NCBI GenBank assembly: GCA_035606355.1
Contig: DATNFO010000041.1
Location: 1 to 64,000, forward strand
Reading direction: 5' to 3'
Origin: Sulfopaludibacter sp035606355
Lineage (GTDB): Bacteria > Acidobacteriota > Terriglobia > Bryobacterales > Bryobacteraceae
Length of the DNA: 64,000 bases
The position numbers were made by a program, and so were the translations under genes. A model generated the notes under the pieces. That model had not been told where the DNA came from. It saw nothing but the letters and a program-made list of their open reading frames with translations, and made no database searches. Positions 22,649-31,886 of the stretch are shown in pieces. The first letter of the stretch is position 1; each line of letters opens with the position of its first letter.

Positions 22649-24994
22649 ATGACGAAGCGCCGTTTTGTTCCGATCGCGCTCCTGCTGGCAGGCGCGGCCG
22701 CGTTTGCCCTCGCCGCGCAACAGCAGCAAACAGAGCCGCCGCGGCCCGTGACGGGAAGCCCGGTCGCGCCGCCGATCATTCATGGACCCCAAAATACCGA
22801 AACGCAAGTGCCACAGCAAGTGCCGCCTCCAACACCTGCTACACCCGCCGCCCCCGCGGCACAGGCGCCGCGCACCGAGCCCGCACACGTCAGCGATACC
22901 GGAGGCCTGATTCTCGATCTTCCGAACAACAACCTGGTCGACCTGATAGACCTTCTGGCGAAGCGGCTCAAGATCAATTACATTCTGGATCCGCATGTAG
23001 TGGGCACGGTTTCCATCCACACCTACGGCGAAGTGAAGCCGTTCGACGTGATGAACCTGCTGATGACCGTGCTGCGCGTCAACAACGCCACGATGGTCAA
23101 GGTCGGCGATCTGTACCGCATCGTGCCCATCGCCGCGGTCTCCAATTTGCCGATGAAACCGGTGACGAATGCCGACCCGAAGACGCTGCCGGACGACGAG
23201 CAGATGGTGCTCAACTTCGTGTTTCTGAAGTACGCGACAGCGACGGAGTTGGATAAGGTGCTCGCGCCGTTCATGGGCCAGGGCGCGACTCACATCCCCT
23301 ATGAACCTGCGAACCTGCTGATCATGGAGGACAACGCGCGCAGCATGAAGCGGACCATGGAGTTGATCGCGATGTTCGATAGCGACAGCTTCGCCGGGCA
23401 GCGCGTGCAACTTTTCGAGGTCACGAACAGCCGCCCCACGGACCTGGTGAAGGATCTGGAGGGCGTCTTCAAAGCGTACGCGCTGAGCGAAAAAGCCTCG
23501 GCCGTGAAGTTCATTCCGGTGGATCGGATCAATACGGTCATCGCGGTGGCGCCGAACCCCGGCATCTTCGCGCAGGTGAAAACGTGGATTGGAAGGCTCG
23601 ACGTTCCGGTGAAGGTCACCGCCGGCGCAGTCAACAATTACGTGTATCGCCTGAAGTACGCACGTCCGGAAATGGTCGCCATGGCGATTATGGCGCTCTA
23701 CAGCGGCAATCCGTACGCGCTGATGAACCTGGCGGCGAGCGCCAATAGCGGCATGATCGGCGCGGGCATGGGGTATAACGGCACGGGGTACGGCGGCAAC
23801 TTCGGCGGCGGTTTTGGTGGAGGAATGGGCGGCGGAATGGGCATGGGCGCTTACGGGATGGGTGGCATGGGCGCTTACGGGATGGGTGGCGTGGGAATGG
23901 GGATGGGCGCATATGGCGGCGGGTATGGCGCCGGAGGAGGCATGTACAATCCCGTCACCCCGACATATACCAGCGCTCTGCCGATGGGCGCCCAACCGAC
24001 GCCCCCCACCGGGGCCGCGGGCCGCGACCAGACGGGCCAGTATCTCAGCGGGCAGGGCGCGGCAGGCGGCGAACAGCAGCACATGCCGCACGTGATTCCG
24101 AATCCGATGGACAATACTGTGCTGATCCAGGGCACGCCACAGGAGTACGAATCGATCAAGAATCTGCTGCAGCAGCTCGACGTGCCTCCGCGCCAGGTGC
24201 TCATCGACGCGAAAATCTACGAAGTGGATCTTACCAGCGCTTACGGCGCCGGCGTTTCCGCGTTCCTGCAGAATCGCGGCGCCGATCTGCCTGGCGGTAC
24301 GACGAGAAGCGTAGCGGCATCGGTCAGCGCCGCCGGAGCTGCGCTCACCACCGGCGAAATGGTGCTCCGCAGCAAGGAACTGCTGCTCTCGCTGACGGCC
24401 AATGACAACACGACGTACAGCAAGGTTGTCTCGGCGCCGACAATCATCGCAACCGACGGCATCCCAGCCGTCATGAACGTCGGTGTACAGGTGCCGGTTC
24501 TGACCTCTACTGTTGCGACCGGCGTACAAACCGGCGGCAATACGCAGTTCGCCAACACGATCGCCAGCCAAAGCACCGGCATCACGCTGAACATTCTGGC
24601 GCACGTGAACCCGAGCGGAGTCGTGACTCTCATGCTGGAACAGCAATACAGCGCGCCGCAAACCGCGCCGCAGGGGGTGAGCACGGTATCGCCATCCTTT
24701 TCCAACCGCTCGATCGCTACGCAGCTCACGATTCAGGACGGCGATACGGTGGCGCTCGGCGGAGCCATTCTGGAACAGAATGCCAGTGCATCGGGAGGTC
24801 TTCCGTTCCTGAATCGGATTCCGGTGCTGGGATTCATCTTCGGTTCCAAGAGCATTCAGAAGTCGCGCACGGAAATGATCGTGTTTTTGACTCCGCGGGT
24901 GATTTATGACACGACGCAGCTTGTAGATGCGACTGACGAACTGAAGAGCTCGCTCAAACGGGTGACTCGGGATATTAAAGATAACGATCGGTAA
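22649..24994 (+). CDS. gspD: Type II secretion outer-membrane secretin GspD
   Basis: 781 residues. Signal peptide (to about 25), Pro-rich spacer, N0 domain (LDLPNNNLVDLIDLLAKRLKIN), N1-N3 domains (VFLKYATATELDKVL; LFEVTNSRPTDLVKDLEGVF; VYRLKYARPEMVAMAIMALY), then the C-terminal secretin core (VLIDAKIYEVDLTSAYGAGV; VPVLTS; GDTVALGGAILEQNASASGGLPFLNRIPVLG.IFGSK). It forms the outer-membrane channel. A Gly/Met/Tyr-rich insert of about 65 residues (368-433) interrupts the N3 region. The gene ends the operon; a repeat region follows. Confidence 0.95.
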   Translation: MTKRRFVPIALLLAGAAAFALAAQQQQTEPPRPVTGSPVAPPIIHGPQNTETQVPQQVPPPTPATPAAPAAQAPRTEPAHVSDTGGLILDLPNNNLVDLIDLLAKRLKINYILDPHVVGTVSIHTYGEVKPFDVMNLLMTVLRVNNATMVKVGDLYRIVPIAAVSNLPMKPVTNADPKTLPDDEQMVLNFVFLKYATATELDKVLAPFMGQGATHIPYEPANLLIMEDNARSMKRTMELIAMFDSDSFAGQRVQLFEVTNSRPTDLVKDLEGVFKAYALSEKASAVKFIPVDRINTVIAVAPNPGIFAQVKTWIGRLDVPVKVTAGAVNNYVYRLKYARPEMVAMAIMALYSGNPYALMNLAASANSGMIGAGMGYNGTGYGGNFGGGFGGGMGGGMGMGAYGMGGMGAYGMGGVGMGMGAYGGGYGAGGGMYNPVTPTYTSALPMGAQPTPPTGAAGRDQTGQYLSGQGAAGGEQQHMPHVIPNPMDNTVLIQGTPQEYESIKNLLQQLDVPPRQVLIDAKIYEVDLTSAYGAGVSAFLQNRGADLPGGTTRSVAASVSAAGAALTTGEMVLRSKELLLSLTANDNTTYSKVVSAPTIIATDGIPAVMNVGVQVPVLTSTVATGVQTGGNTQFANTIASQSTGITLNILAHVNPSGVVTLMLEQQYSAPQTAPQGVSTVSPSFSNRSIATQLTIQDGDTVALGGAILEQNASASGGLPFLNRIPVLGFIFGSKSIQKSRTEMIVFLTPRVIYDTTQLVDATDELKSSLKRVTRDIKDNDR
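23840..23887 (+). repeat. Two tandem 24-bp units in the Gly-rich insert of gspD
   Basis: An identical 24-bp unit beginning GGCATGGGCGCTTACGG occurs at 23840-23863 and 23864-23887, encoding GMGAYGMG twice. Shorter GGAATGGGC variants surround it. The region may vary in copy number by slippage. Confidence 0.75.
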
Positions 24995-25290
24995 ACTCAG
25001 CTTTCGATGCACCATTTACCGCTCGCTGGCGGGGCTGTGAAAAAAACAGGATTGTTTTTTTGACGCATTCAAACGCACTCCGATCCCCTGCACCTTTTAC
25101 CGCTCCCTTACGGTCACGGCTCCGTATGTAGTTGATTCTGCTAACAGAGCCGCGACCGTCAGGGGAGTGGTAAAAGGTGTATCGAAGGGCGAATGAAGCG
25201 CCACGAGAACAGCAGCCGTTTTTCACAGTCCCGTAAGGGAGCGGTAAAAGGTGCCGGCGATTTGAGTGCGTATTGAACGCGGCGTACGCC
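24995..25290. repeat. Palindromic repeat region between gspD and ligA, likely bidirectional terminator
   Basis: The 296-bp gap between convergent genes is filled with the same module as 18150-18560: CGATGCACCATTTACCGCTCG near 25005, and a long hairpin whose arms (25091-25125 and 25146-25179) pair CACCTTTTACCGCTCCCTTACGG with its near-complement around a 20-nt loop. A further AAGGGAGCGGTAAAAGGTG copy lies near 25236-25254. The strong hairpin is well placed to stop both transcripts. No gene is supported. Confidence 0.75.
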
Positions 25291-27279
25291 TTACTCCACT
25301 TTAATCAGGTCCAGAAGCTGATCCTCATTCACAATCGGGACCCCCAGCTCCTGGGCCTTCGTCAATTTGGAACCTGCTTCTTCCCCCGCCACCACGTAAC
25401 TCGTCTTCTTGCTGACGGTGCCGGCGACCTTGCCGCCTGCCGTTTCGATCAGCTTCTTGGCATCCTCGCGGGTGAGGTTCGGCAGGCTGCCGGTAAGCAC
25501 AAACGTGAGTCCCTTGAGTGGGCCGCCTTTGGGTCGAGCATCGCGGTAGACGAAATTCAGCCCCGCGGCGCGAAGCCGGTCCACCAGTTCCTGGTTGCGC
25601 GGCTCGCGGAAGAACTGATACACGGCCTGTGCGACCTTCGGACCTACTTCCTCGGCCTGCTGCAATTCATCGATTCCCGCGGCGGCGATGGCGTCGAGCG
25701 TGCCGAACTGGTCCGCCAGAAAGACGGCGGTTCGCTCGCCGACGAAGCGCATGCCGAGCGCCGTCAAAACGCGAGGCAGCGGATTACGCTTGGAATTCTC
25801 GATGTTGCGCGCCAGGTTCGACGCTGACTTTTTGCCCATGCGTTCTAACGTCATGAGCTTTTCGATCGTCAGGTCGTAAAGATCGGCCACGCTCTGCACC
25901 ATGCCGCGGTCCACCAGTTGATCCACCAGCGCATCGCCGAGCCCATCGATGTTCATCACGCCGCGCGCGGAGAAGTGCAGAACGGATTCCTTCAGGCGCG
26001 CCGAGCAGTTGGTATTGATGCAGCGGCTGGCAGCCTCGCCCGGCTCGCGCGCAACCTGTCCGCCGCACACCGGGCACTTCGAAGGCATGCGGAATTTCTT
26101 GCGGTAGGAGCCCTGCGAATGCACGCGAACGACTTTCGGAATCACGTCGCCGGAGCGTTCGATGACCACTTCGTCGCCCGTCTCCAGACCGAGCCGGCCG
26201 ATTTCATCTTCGTTGTGCAGCGTGGCGCGCGAGACCGTCACGCCGCCGACTTCCACCGGCCGCAACAGCGCCACCGGCGTGAGTGCGCCCGTCCGGCCCA
26301 CTTGAACCTCGATGCCTTCCACTACGGTCACGGCCTGGCGCGCGGGGTATTTGTAAGCGATGGCCCAGCGCGGCGCTTTCGCGGTAAAGCCGAGGTCGCG
26401 CTGCTGCTGGACGGAGTCGACCTTCACCACCACGCCATCGATTTCATAGGGGAGTTCTTCGCGCCGGTCCTCCCACTCCGCGCAGAACGCCAGCACCTCG
26501 GAAATATCGCGGCACAGACGCCGGTTGGGGTTGACCTTGAAGCCCAGCTTCACCAGCTCTTCGAGCGATTGCCAGTGGCTGTCCATTGCCGGACGGCCGT
26601 CCACCAGCAGGAAATACGTAAAGTAGTCGAGCCGTCGCGACGCGGTGACCTGCGGCTCCAACACGCGGAGAGATCCGGCGGCGGCATTGCGCGGATTGGC
26701 GAATCGCGAAAGGCCGCGGTCTTCACGCTCGCTATTCAGCCGCTCGAAAGCCCGGCGATTCATTACGGTTTCGCCGCGTGTCTCAAAGCTCTCCAGCCTG
26801 GTCTTGACGTGTAGCGGCAGCGAGCGGATAGTGCGCGCGTTTTCGGTAACGTCTTCGCCGACGGATCCATCGCCGCGGGTGACGGCTTGCACAAACTTGC
26901 CGCCCTGGTAATGCGCCGCCATAGAAAGCCCGTCCATCTTGAGTTCTGTTACGTACTGAAAAGGAGTGCCGCCAAGCAGGTCGCGCACGCGGCGATCGAA
27001 ATCCCGCAGTTCCCCATCGTTCAGCGCATTGTCCAGGCTGAGCATGGCCGAAGAATGCCGCACCTTGGTAAATCCCTCGCGCGGTTTACCGCCTACTCGC
27101 TGCGAAGGCGAATCCGGGCTGACCAGTTCGGGGTGATCGGCCTCCAGTTGCTGCAGCTTCCGCATGAGTCCGTCGTACTCGGCGTCCGTGATTTCAGGCT
27201 TGTCCAGGACGTAATACAGGTGCTCATGGCGGCGCAATTCGTCGCGAAGCTTTTCGATCTCACGCGCGGGCTCTTTCAT
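25291..27279 (-). CDS. ligA: NAD+-dependent DNA ligase LigA
   Basis: 662 residues, seals nicks during replication and repair. Seen: N-terminal Ia domain (HEHLYYVLDKPEITDAEYDGLM), adenylation motif with the catalytic Lys (TELKMDGLSM), RGDGSVGEDVT, OB domain, the four-Cys zinc finger (CPVCGG..CINTNC), helix-hairpin-helix repeats and a C-terminal BRCT domain (GLTFVLTGSLPNLTREDA). Family length is about 670. A -10-like box lies directly before the ATG. Confidence 0.97.
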   Translation of the reverse strand: MKEPAREIEKLRDELRRHEHLYYVLDKPEITDAEYDGLMRKLQQLEADHPELVSPDSPSQRVGGKPREGFTKVRHSSAMLSLDNALNDGELRDFDRRVRDLLGGTPFQYVTELKMDGLSMAAHYQGGKFVQAVTRGDGSVGEDVTENARTIRSLPLHVKTRLESFETRGETVMNRRAFERLNSEREDRGLSRFANPRNAAAGSLRVLEPQVTASRRLDYFTYFLLVDGRPAMDSHWQSLEELVKLGFKVNPNRRLCRDISEVLAFCAEWEDRREELPYEIDGVVVKVDSVQQQRDLGFTAKAPRWAIAYKYPARQAVTVVEGIEVQVGRTGALTPVALLRPVEVGGVTVSRATLHNEDEIGRLGLETGDEVVIERSGDVIPKVVRVHSQGSYRKKFRMPSKCPVCGGQVAREPGEAASRCINTNCSARLKESVLHFSARGVMNIDGLGDALVDQLVDRGMVQSVADLYDLTIEKLMTLERMGKKSASNLARNIENSKRNPLPRVLTALGMRFVGERTAVFLADQFGTLDAIAAAGIDELQQAEEVGPKVAQAVYQFFREPRNQELVDRLRAAGLNFVYRDARPKGGPLKGLTFVLTGSLPNLTREDAKKLIETAGGKVAGTVSKKTSYVVAGEEAGSKLTKAQELGVPIVNEDQLLDLIKVE

Positions 27280-27288
27280 CGGCTCTCA

Positions 27289-27296
27289 ACTATAAT
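27289..27296. promoter_or_regulatory. Overlapping divergent -10 boxes between ligA and the lipid kinase
   Basis: On the plus strand TATAAT is at 27291-27296; on the minus strand TATAGT is at 27294-27289, 9 nt before the ligA ATG. The two promoters would overlap, so transcription of the two genes may be mutually exclusive. No good -35 boxes are seen. Confidence 0.4.
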
Positions 27297-27320
27297 TTAA
27301 CGAGGAAACGGGAGAATACC

Positions 27321-28256
27321 ATAACCAGTTACCGGAATACCGCTCTGATTTATAATCCGAAGGCGGGTAAAATCAGACGGCACGGGGGCGCGCTCATCGA
27401 GCGCACCATCAAAATCCTGGAACAGAACGGCCATAGGGTAACCAAGGTTCCCACCACGGGGCCGCGTATGGCGGGTACTCTCGCGCGCCAACAAATCGAA
27501 CGCGGCGCCGATCTGATTTTAGCCGCCGGCGGCGACGGCACCATCAACGAAATTGCCGAAGGCATGGTGCATTCCGATGTTCCGCTGGGACTGCTTCCCG
27601 CTGGAACGGCGAATGTCCTGGCCATGGAAATGAAAATGGGCAAGAGTATGGAGCGCGTGGCCGAACGGCTGAATACTTATATCGCGCGGCGCATTTCCAT
27701 AGGGCATTTGACGGCGGATGACGGCCGCGTCTCCCGCCATTTTCTACTCATGGCCGGTATCGGTTTGGACGCGCACATTGTGTACAACGTGAGTGCCGCG
27801 CTGAAGGCGCGTACGGGCAAGTTCGCGTACTGGGTTGCCGGCTGGAGCCTGCTCGGCCGGAAGCTTTCGCAGATGCATACGGAGATCGACGGTCAAAGCC
27901 GGGAGTGCTCGTTCGCACTGCTCAGCAAGGTACGCAACTACGGCGGCGATTTCGAGATCGCCAAACAGGTGACGCTCTTCGACGATCGCTTCGAGGTGGT
28001 GCTGTTCGAAGGCCGCTCCACGTTGCCTTATGTAAAATATTTCGCGGCACTCGCTCTCGGCCGCCTTTCCGGCGTCAAGGGAGTGGAGGTGCTGCGCGCC
28101 ACCGATATCAAGCTGGCGTGCCCCGGCGACAGGCGCGTGTATGTGCAGATTGATGGCGAGTACGCCGGACACCTGCCTGCACAAGTGCGCATTGTGCCGG
28201 ATGCCCTGACGGTGCTCGCACCGCCGGAATACGCCAGCCGCGGTCCCGCAGTATAA
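27321..28256 (+). CDS. Diacylglycerol/lipid kinase (DAGK catalytic, YegS-like) with a non-standard start
   Basis: About 311 residues. Family motifs are clear: LIYNPKAGK at the N-terminus, the nucleotide loop AAGGDGTINEI, GLLPAGTANVLAMEM, and a C-terminal beta domain (RVYVQIDGEYAGHLPAQVRI). These enzymes phosphorylate diacylglycerol or related lipids. The conserved N-terminal strand begins at codon 27342, but no in-frame ATG, GTG or TTG exists until ATG 27468, which would delete that strand. ATA 27321 stands where the start is expected, with GGGAG 6 nt upstream. Either AUA is used or an ATG was changed; the start is therefore tentative. Confidence 0.82.
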   Translation: MTSYRNTALIYNPKAGKIRRHGGALIERTIKILEQNGHRVTKVPTTGPRMAGTLARQQIERGADLILAAGGDGTINEIAEGMVHSDVPLGLLPAGTANVLAMEMKMGKSMERVAERLNTYIARRISIGHLTADDGRVSRHFLLMAGIGLDAHIVYNVSAALKARTGKFAYWVAGWSLLGRKLSQMHTEIDGQSRECSFALLSKVRNYGGDFEIAKQVTLFDDRFEVVLFEGRSTLPYVKYFAALALGRLSGVKGVEVLRATDIKLACPGDRRVYVQIDGEYAGHLPAQVRIVPDALTVLAPPEYASRGPAV

Positions 28257-28257
28257 T
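28252..28257 (+). promoter_or_regulatory. TATAAT box 9 nt before the AraC-type gene
   Basis: Perfect TATAAT overlapping the lipid kinase stop codon, 9 nt before ATG 28267, with no ribosome binding site between. Suggests a very short or absent 5' leader. Confidence 0.4.
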
Positions 28258-28266
28258 TCGAATCGA

Positions 28267-28998
28267 ATGTACCGGGAGCATCAGCCGCCCGCACGATTGA
28301 GCCCTTGGGTGGAGTGCGCCTGGACGCTGGAACCGGCCGAGGATGTGATCGCGCACCGGGTGCCGCCCGATGGGTGCCTCGATATCATCTATTCCGAAGT
28401 TGGCGGACTGGTCGCGGTCGGCGCGATGACCAGACAACGGGGGTTCGCCCTTGCGGCGGGCGCGCGGAGCATAGGGCTGCGATTTCGCCCCGGGATGGCG
28501 GGCGCATTTCTGCGAGCCGCGCCTGGCGAGTTGACGGATCGCACCGTGCCTATGGAAGACCTGTGGGGAGCGCGCGCACGCGAAATCGGCGAACGCGTGT
28601 GCGCGGGCTCCTCGCGGGCCGCGGTGGAGGTGCTGTTCGCCGCGCTGCAGCCACCGGATTCTCCCGGCCCCGTACAGCGCGCCATCTCGGCCATGACGGC
28701 AATGCGGGGCATGACGGGCATTGCGCGACTGGCCGATCAGGCGAATCTCAGTGAGCGGCAGTTCCGCAGGCGGTGTGAAGAAGAAAGCGGCATGCCTCCG
28801 AAATTGCTCGCTCGCATTCTGCGCTTCCGCGCGGCATGCGCGCTGGCGGCGCAGGCGGGCGAACGCGTCGATTGGGCAGCGGTCGCAGCGGAGGCCGGGT
28901 ATTTCGACCAGGCGCACTTCATCCGGGATTTTCGTGAATTCACAGGGGAGACCCCGATGTCCGTTTTTTCCAATACCCGGACCGGCGGCCGCGGCTAA
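28267..28998 (+). CDS. AraC-family transcriptional regulator
   Basis: 243 residues. The N-terminal half resembles the DUF6597-type sensor (LSPWVECAWTLEP; RVPPDGCLDIIYSE; LRFRPGMAGAFL). The C-terminal third is an AraC DNA-binding domain with two helix-turn-helix units (GIARLADQANLSERQFRRRCEE and WAAVAAEAGYFDQAHFIRDF, then FTGETPMSVF). It lies 9 nt before the VOC gene, a possible target. Ligand unknown. Confidence 0.87.
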   Translation: MYREHQPPARLSPWVECAWTLEPAEDVIAHRVPPDGCLDIIYSEVGGLVAVGAMTRQRGFALAAGARSIGLRFRPGMAGAFLRAAPGELTDRTVPMEDLWGARAREIGERVCAGSSRAAVEVLFAALQPPDSPGPVQRAISAMTAMRGMTGIARLADQANLSERQFRRRCEEESGMPPKLLARILRFRAACALAAQAGERVDWAAVAAEAGYFDQAHFIRDFREFTGETPMSVFSNTRTGGRG

Positions 28999-29001
28999 TA
29001 T
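28996..29001 (+). promoter_or_regulatory. TAATAT box 6 nt before the VOC gene
   Basis: TAATAT ends 6 nt before ATG 29008, which puts a predicted transcription start on the start codon itself; no ribosome binding site is possible in that space. Candidate leaderless promoter. Confidence 0.35.
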
Positions 29002-29007
29002 CGCTTC

Positions 29008-29382
29008 ATGAAACTTACACCTGTTCTGATTGTGGAAGCGATCGAAACGTCGCTCCCGTTCTGGCTCGACCGCATGGGTTTTCAAAAGACCGTTGAAGTG
29101 CCCGAAGGCGACGTGCTCGGCTTCGTGATTCTGGAGCGCAGCGGAGCCGAGTTGATGCTGCAATCGATCGCGAGCGTGCAAAAGGATGTGCCGGAGTTCG
29201 CGCCGAAAGGAAAGGGCAACAATTCCGCGCTTTTTATCGAAGTAGACGATTTTGCGGATGCGGTAAAACGTCTCGAAGGCTATCCAATCGCGTTGCCGGA
29301 GCGCACCACGTTTTACGGAATGCGAGAGATCGGAGTGCTGGACCCCGCGGGCAATACGGTAATCTTCGCGGCACGCGTGTAA
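29008..29382 (+). CDS. VOC-superfamily (glyoxalase/bleomycin-resistance-like) protein
   Basis: 124 residues with the paired beta-alpha-beta-beta-beta modules of the vicinal oxygen chelate fold: LTPVLIVEAIETSLPFWLDRMGF and ALFIEVDDFADAVKRLEG, ending GVLDPAGNTVIFAARV. Substrate cannot be told from the sequence. It follows the AraC regulator with 9 nt between and may be controlled by it. Confidence 0.82.
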   Translation: MKLTPVLIVEAIETSLPFWLDRMGFQKTVEVPEGDVLGFVILERSGAELMLQSIASVQKDVPEFAPKGKGNNSALFIEVDDFADAVKRLEGYPIALPERTTFYGMREIGVLDPAGNTVIFAARV

Positions 29383-29413
29383 TCGGGGTCGTCGCAGTAT
29401 CCTGGAAGTTCCC

Positions 29414-31837
29414 ATGCCCGAGGGTTCCTACCGATACTGCGACGTGAGTCTGCCGGTTCCGCTCGATCAGCCGTTTACGTACTCCCTTCCGGAGACGCTG
29501 CGGCATCGTGTGCGTGTGGGCAGCCGTCTGGTGGTGCCGTTCGGGTCGCGCAAACTGACGGGCGTCATCCTGCGGTGCCACGATGAGAAACCAGCGGTGG
29601 CGACGCGAGACGCCTTGCGGCTGATCGATTCCGAACCCGTGCTCAGTGCGGAGTTGCTGGCGCTGGGCCGGTGGATTGGGGCGTATTACTGTGCGCCGCT
29701 GGGCGACGTGCTGCGCAGTATGCTGCCGCTGGCCAGCGAAATCCGCCGGGGGAAAGTATGGTCGCTGACCGATGCGGGCCGTGATGCGGCTCGGCAACTG
29801 CTGCTGGATTCGGCGCCGGACGATCCCGTCGCGAGTGTCCTTCGAATGCTGGAGAAGCGCCCGCTGTCCGCGGCGTATCTCGCAAAAGCGCTGCCGCTCG
29901 CCGATAAGACCATCAAGAGCCTGGAGCGCCGCGGCTTCATCGTCAGCGAGGATGTGCAGACCGAGCGCGATCCCCTGCGCTCGCCCGCGGAGCGGCTGCG
30001 TGTAGAGTGGAACGGCGCGGCGGACGAACACAAGCTCAACAAACCGGAGCGGGAGCTGCGGGCGTTTCTGGAGCTGCATCCGGGGTCGCACAATTTGAAG
30101 GAAGTCGAGCAGATGGTGAAGAACGCGAGTCCGGCGGCGCGAGCGCTGGCGCGCAAGGGGCTGGTGACTCTGAAACCGGAGCCCTCTCCCATCACCGGCG
30201 GCGTGATTCGCGCGCGCCACCAATTGAATCCGGAACAGCAGGCCGCCTACGAACAGCTTCGCGACGCGATTCAAAAGCACGCGTTCCACACCTTTTTACT
30301 GCATGGCGTGACGGGGTCCGGAAAAACGGAAATCTATCTCAATGCTATTGAAGTTGCGGTACAGCAGGGCCGCGGCGCGCTGCTCCTGGTGCCGGAGATC
30401 GCCCTGACTCCGCAGATGGCCGGGCAGTTCTTCTCGCGATTCGGCGATAAAGTAGCGATCCTTCATAGCGCGTTCACCGACGTGGAGCGCAGCGAACAAT
30501 GGCGGCGCATTCGCAGCGGCGCCGCATCGGTGGTGGTCGGCACGCGGTCGGGCGTCTTCGCTCCGGTGCGCGACCTGGGCCTCATCGTGGTGGATGAAGA
30601 GCACGACGGCAGCTACAAGCAGGAGGAATCGCCGCGCTACAACGGGCGGGACGTGGCAATCGTGCGGGCTCAAGCGGCAGGCGCGTGCGTGGTGCTCGGC
30701 AGCGCGACGCCCAGCCTGGAGAGCCGCTACAACGCCGAGCGCGGGAAATACACCTTGCTGGAGCTTCCCGGGCGCATTGAGGCGAGGCCCATGCCAACGG
30801 TCGAGCTCATTGACATGCGGCAGGAGTTTTTGGAAACGCGCAAGCAGGCGACGTTCTCGCGAAAGTTGATTGAGGCTCTCGGCGCGCGTCTGGAGAATGG
30901 CGAGCAAACCATCGTGCTCCTGAACCGGCGCGGGTTTTCGAGTTTCGTCGCGTGCCGCGCGTGCGGCGAGCGCATACAGTGTATTAACTGCTCGCTGACC
31001 CTGACGTATCACAAGCGCGACCGGCGGCTGCTTTGCCACTACTGCGGGTACGCCGAGAAGGTGCCGGGCGGCTGCCCCAAGTGCCAGAGCGAGCATATCT
31101 ATTTCCTCGGGCTGGGCAGCGAGCGCGTCGAAGAAGAATTGCACCAGGCCTTTCCGAGGGCGCGAATCGCGCGGCTGGATCGCGATACGGTGACTGGAAA
31201 GCGCCAGTACGAAACCATTCTCAATGACTTCCGCGAGGGCAGCTATGACGTGCTAGTGGGCACGCAGATGATTGCCAAAGGGCATGACATTCCGAACGTG
31301 ACGCTGGTGGGTGTCGTGTCCGCCGATATCGGCTTGGGTATGCCGGACTTTCGCGCGGCAGAGCGGACATTTCAATTGCTGACCCAGGTGGCGGGGCGAG
31401 CGGGTCGCGGCAGCGTTCCCGGCATCGTGCTCGTGCAGACGATCAATCCGGATCACTACGCGGTGCGCCTCGCGGCGGCGCAGGACTACCAGGGCTTTTA
31501 CGAAAAGGAACTGCACTTCCGCCGGATGATGCTGTATCCGCCGTTCAGCGCGATGGCGAACGTTCTGGTGCGGGCGGAGAAGAAAGAAATGGCCATGCGC
31601 ATGAGCGCCGATCTCGGGCTGCTGCTGAATCCGCCTCCGGAAAAACTGCGCGTGATCGGGCCGGCCGAGGCGCCAGTGCCGCGATTGAAAAACGAGTACC
31701 GGTATCAATTCCTGATTAAGTCGGCGAGCCGGAAGGCGCTCAACGAGATCCTGCAGAAGATCCGCGGGTTTGCGCTGGAGCGCAAGTGGGGCGCTACATC
31801 GCTGGTGATCGATGTGGACCCGTTGACGTTGTTGTAG
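29414..31837 (+). CDS. priA: Primosomal replication-restart helicase PriA
   Basis: 807 residues. N-terminal 3'-DNA-binding domain (YCDVSLPVPLDQPFTYSLP), helicase core with Walker A GVTGSGKTEIYL, DEEH box (VVDEEHDGSYKQ), the paired zinc-binding cysteines (CRACGERIQCINC, CHYCGYAEKVPGGCPKC), and the helicase C-terminal motifs ending in VAGRAGRG. It reloads the replisome at stalled forks. Length is slightly above the E. coli protein. Confidence 0.96.
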   Translation: MPEGSYRYCDVSLPVPLDQPFTYSLPETLRHRVRVGSRLVVPFGSRKLTGVILRCHDEKPAVATRDALRLIDSEPVLSAELLALGRWIGAYYCAPLGDVLRSMLPLASEIRRGKVWSLTDAGRDAARQLLLDSAPDDPVASVLRMLEKRPLSAAYLAKALPLADKTIKSLERRGFIVSEDVQTERDPLRSPAERLRVEWNGAADEHKLNKPERELRAFLELHPGSHNLKEVEQMVKNASPAARALARKGLVTLKPEPSPITGGVIRARHQLNPEQQAAYEQLRDAIQKHAFHTFLLHGVTGSGKTEIYLNAIEVAVQQGRGALLLVPEIALTPQMAGQFFSRFGDKVAILHSAFTDVERSEQWRRIRSGAASVVVGTRSGVFAPVRDLGLIVVDEEHDGSYKQEESPRYNGRDVAIVRAQAAGACVVLGSATPSLESRYNAERGKYTLLELPGRIEARPMPTVELIDMRQEFLETRKQATFSRKLIEALGARLENGEQTIVLLNRRGFSSFVACRACGERIQCINCSLTLTYHKRDRRLLCHYCGYAEKVPGGCPKCQSEHIYFLGLGSERVEEELHQAFPRARIARLDRDTVTGKRQYETILNDFREGSYDVLVGTQMIAKGHDIPNVTLVGVVSADIGLGMPDFRAAERTFQLLTQVAGRAGRGSVPGIVLVQTINPDHYAVRLAAAQDYQGFYEKELHFRRMMLYPPFSAMANVLVRAEKKEMAMRMSADLGLLLNPPPEKLRVIGPAEAPVPRLKNEYRYQFLIKSASRKALNEILQKIRGFALERKWGATSLVIDVDPLTLL

Positions 31838-31886
31838 CCTTGAGCGTGTAGGGCGCGGGTGTCGGCTATCATGATACACAGCATTC

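Noticed and set aside
22400..25015. Very long open frame (871 codons) on the minus strand opposite gspD
   Set aside because: It is a GC-rich shadow of gspD: His/Arg-rich, no motifs, no ribosome binding site, and the plus-strand secretin is unmistakable.
31867..31886. Leaderless promoter for the DHA2 exporter
   Set aside because: TATCAT is 14 nt from the ATG and the nearer GATACA is a weak -10 match, so the case is not as clear as the others.
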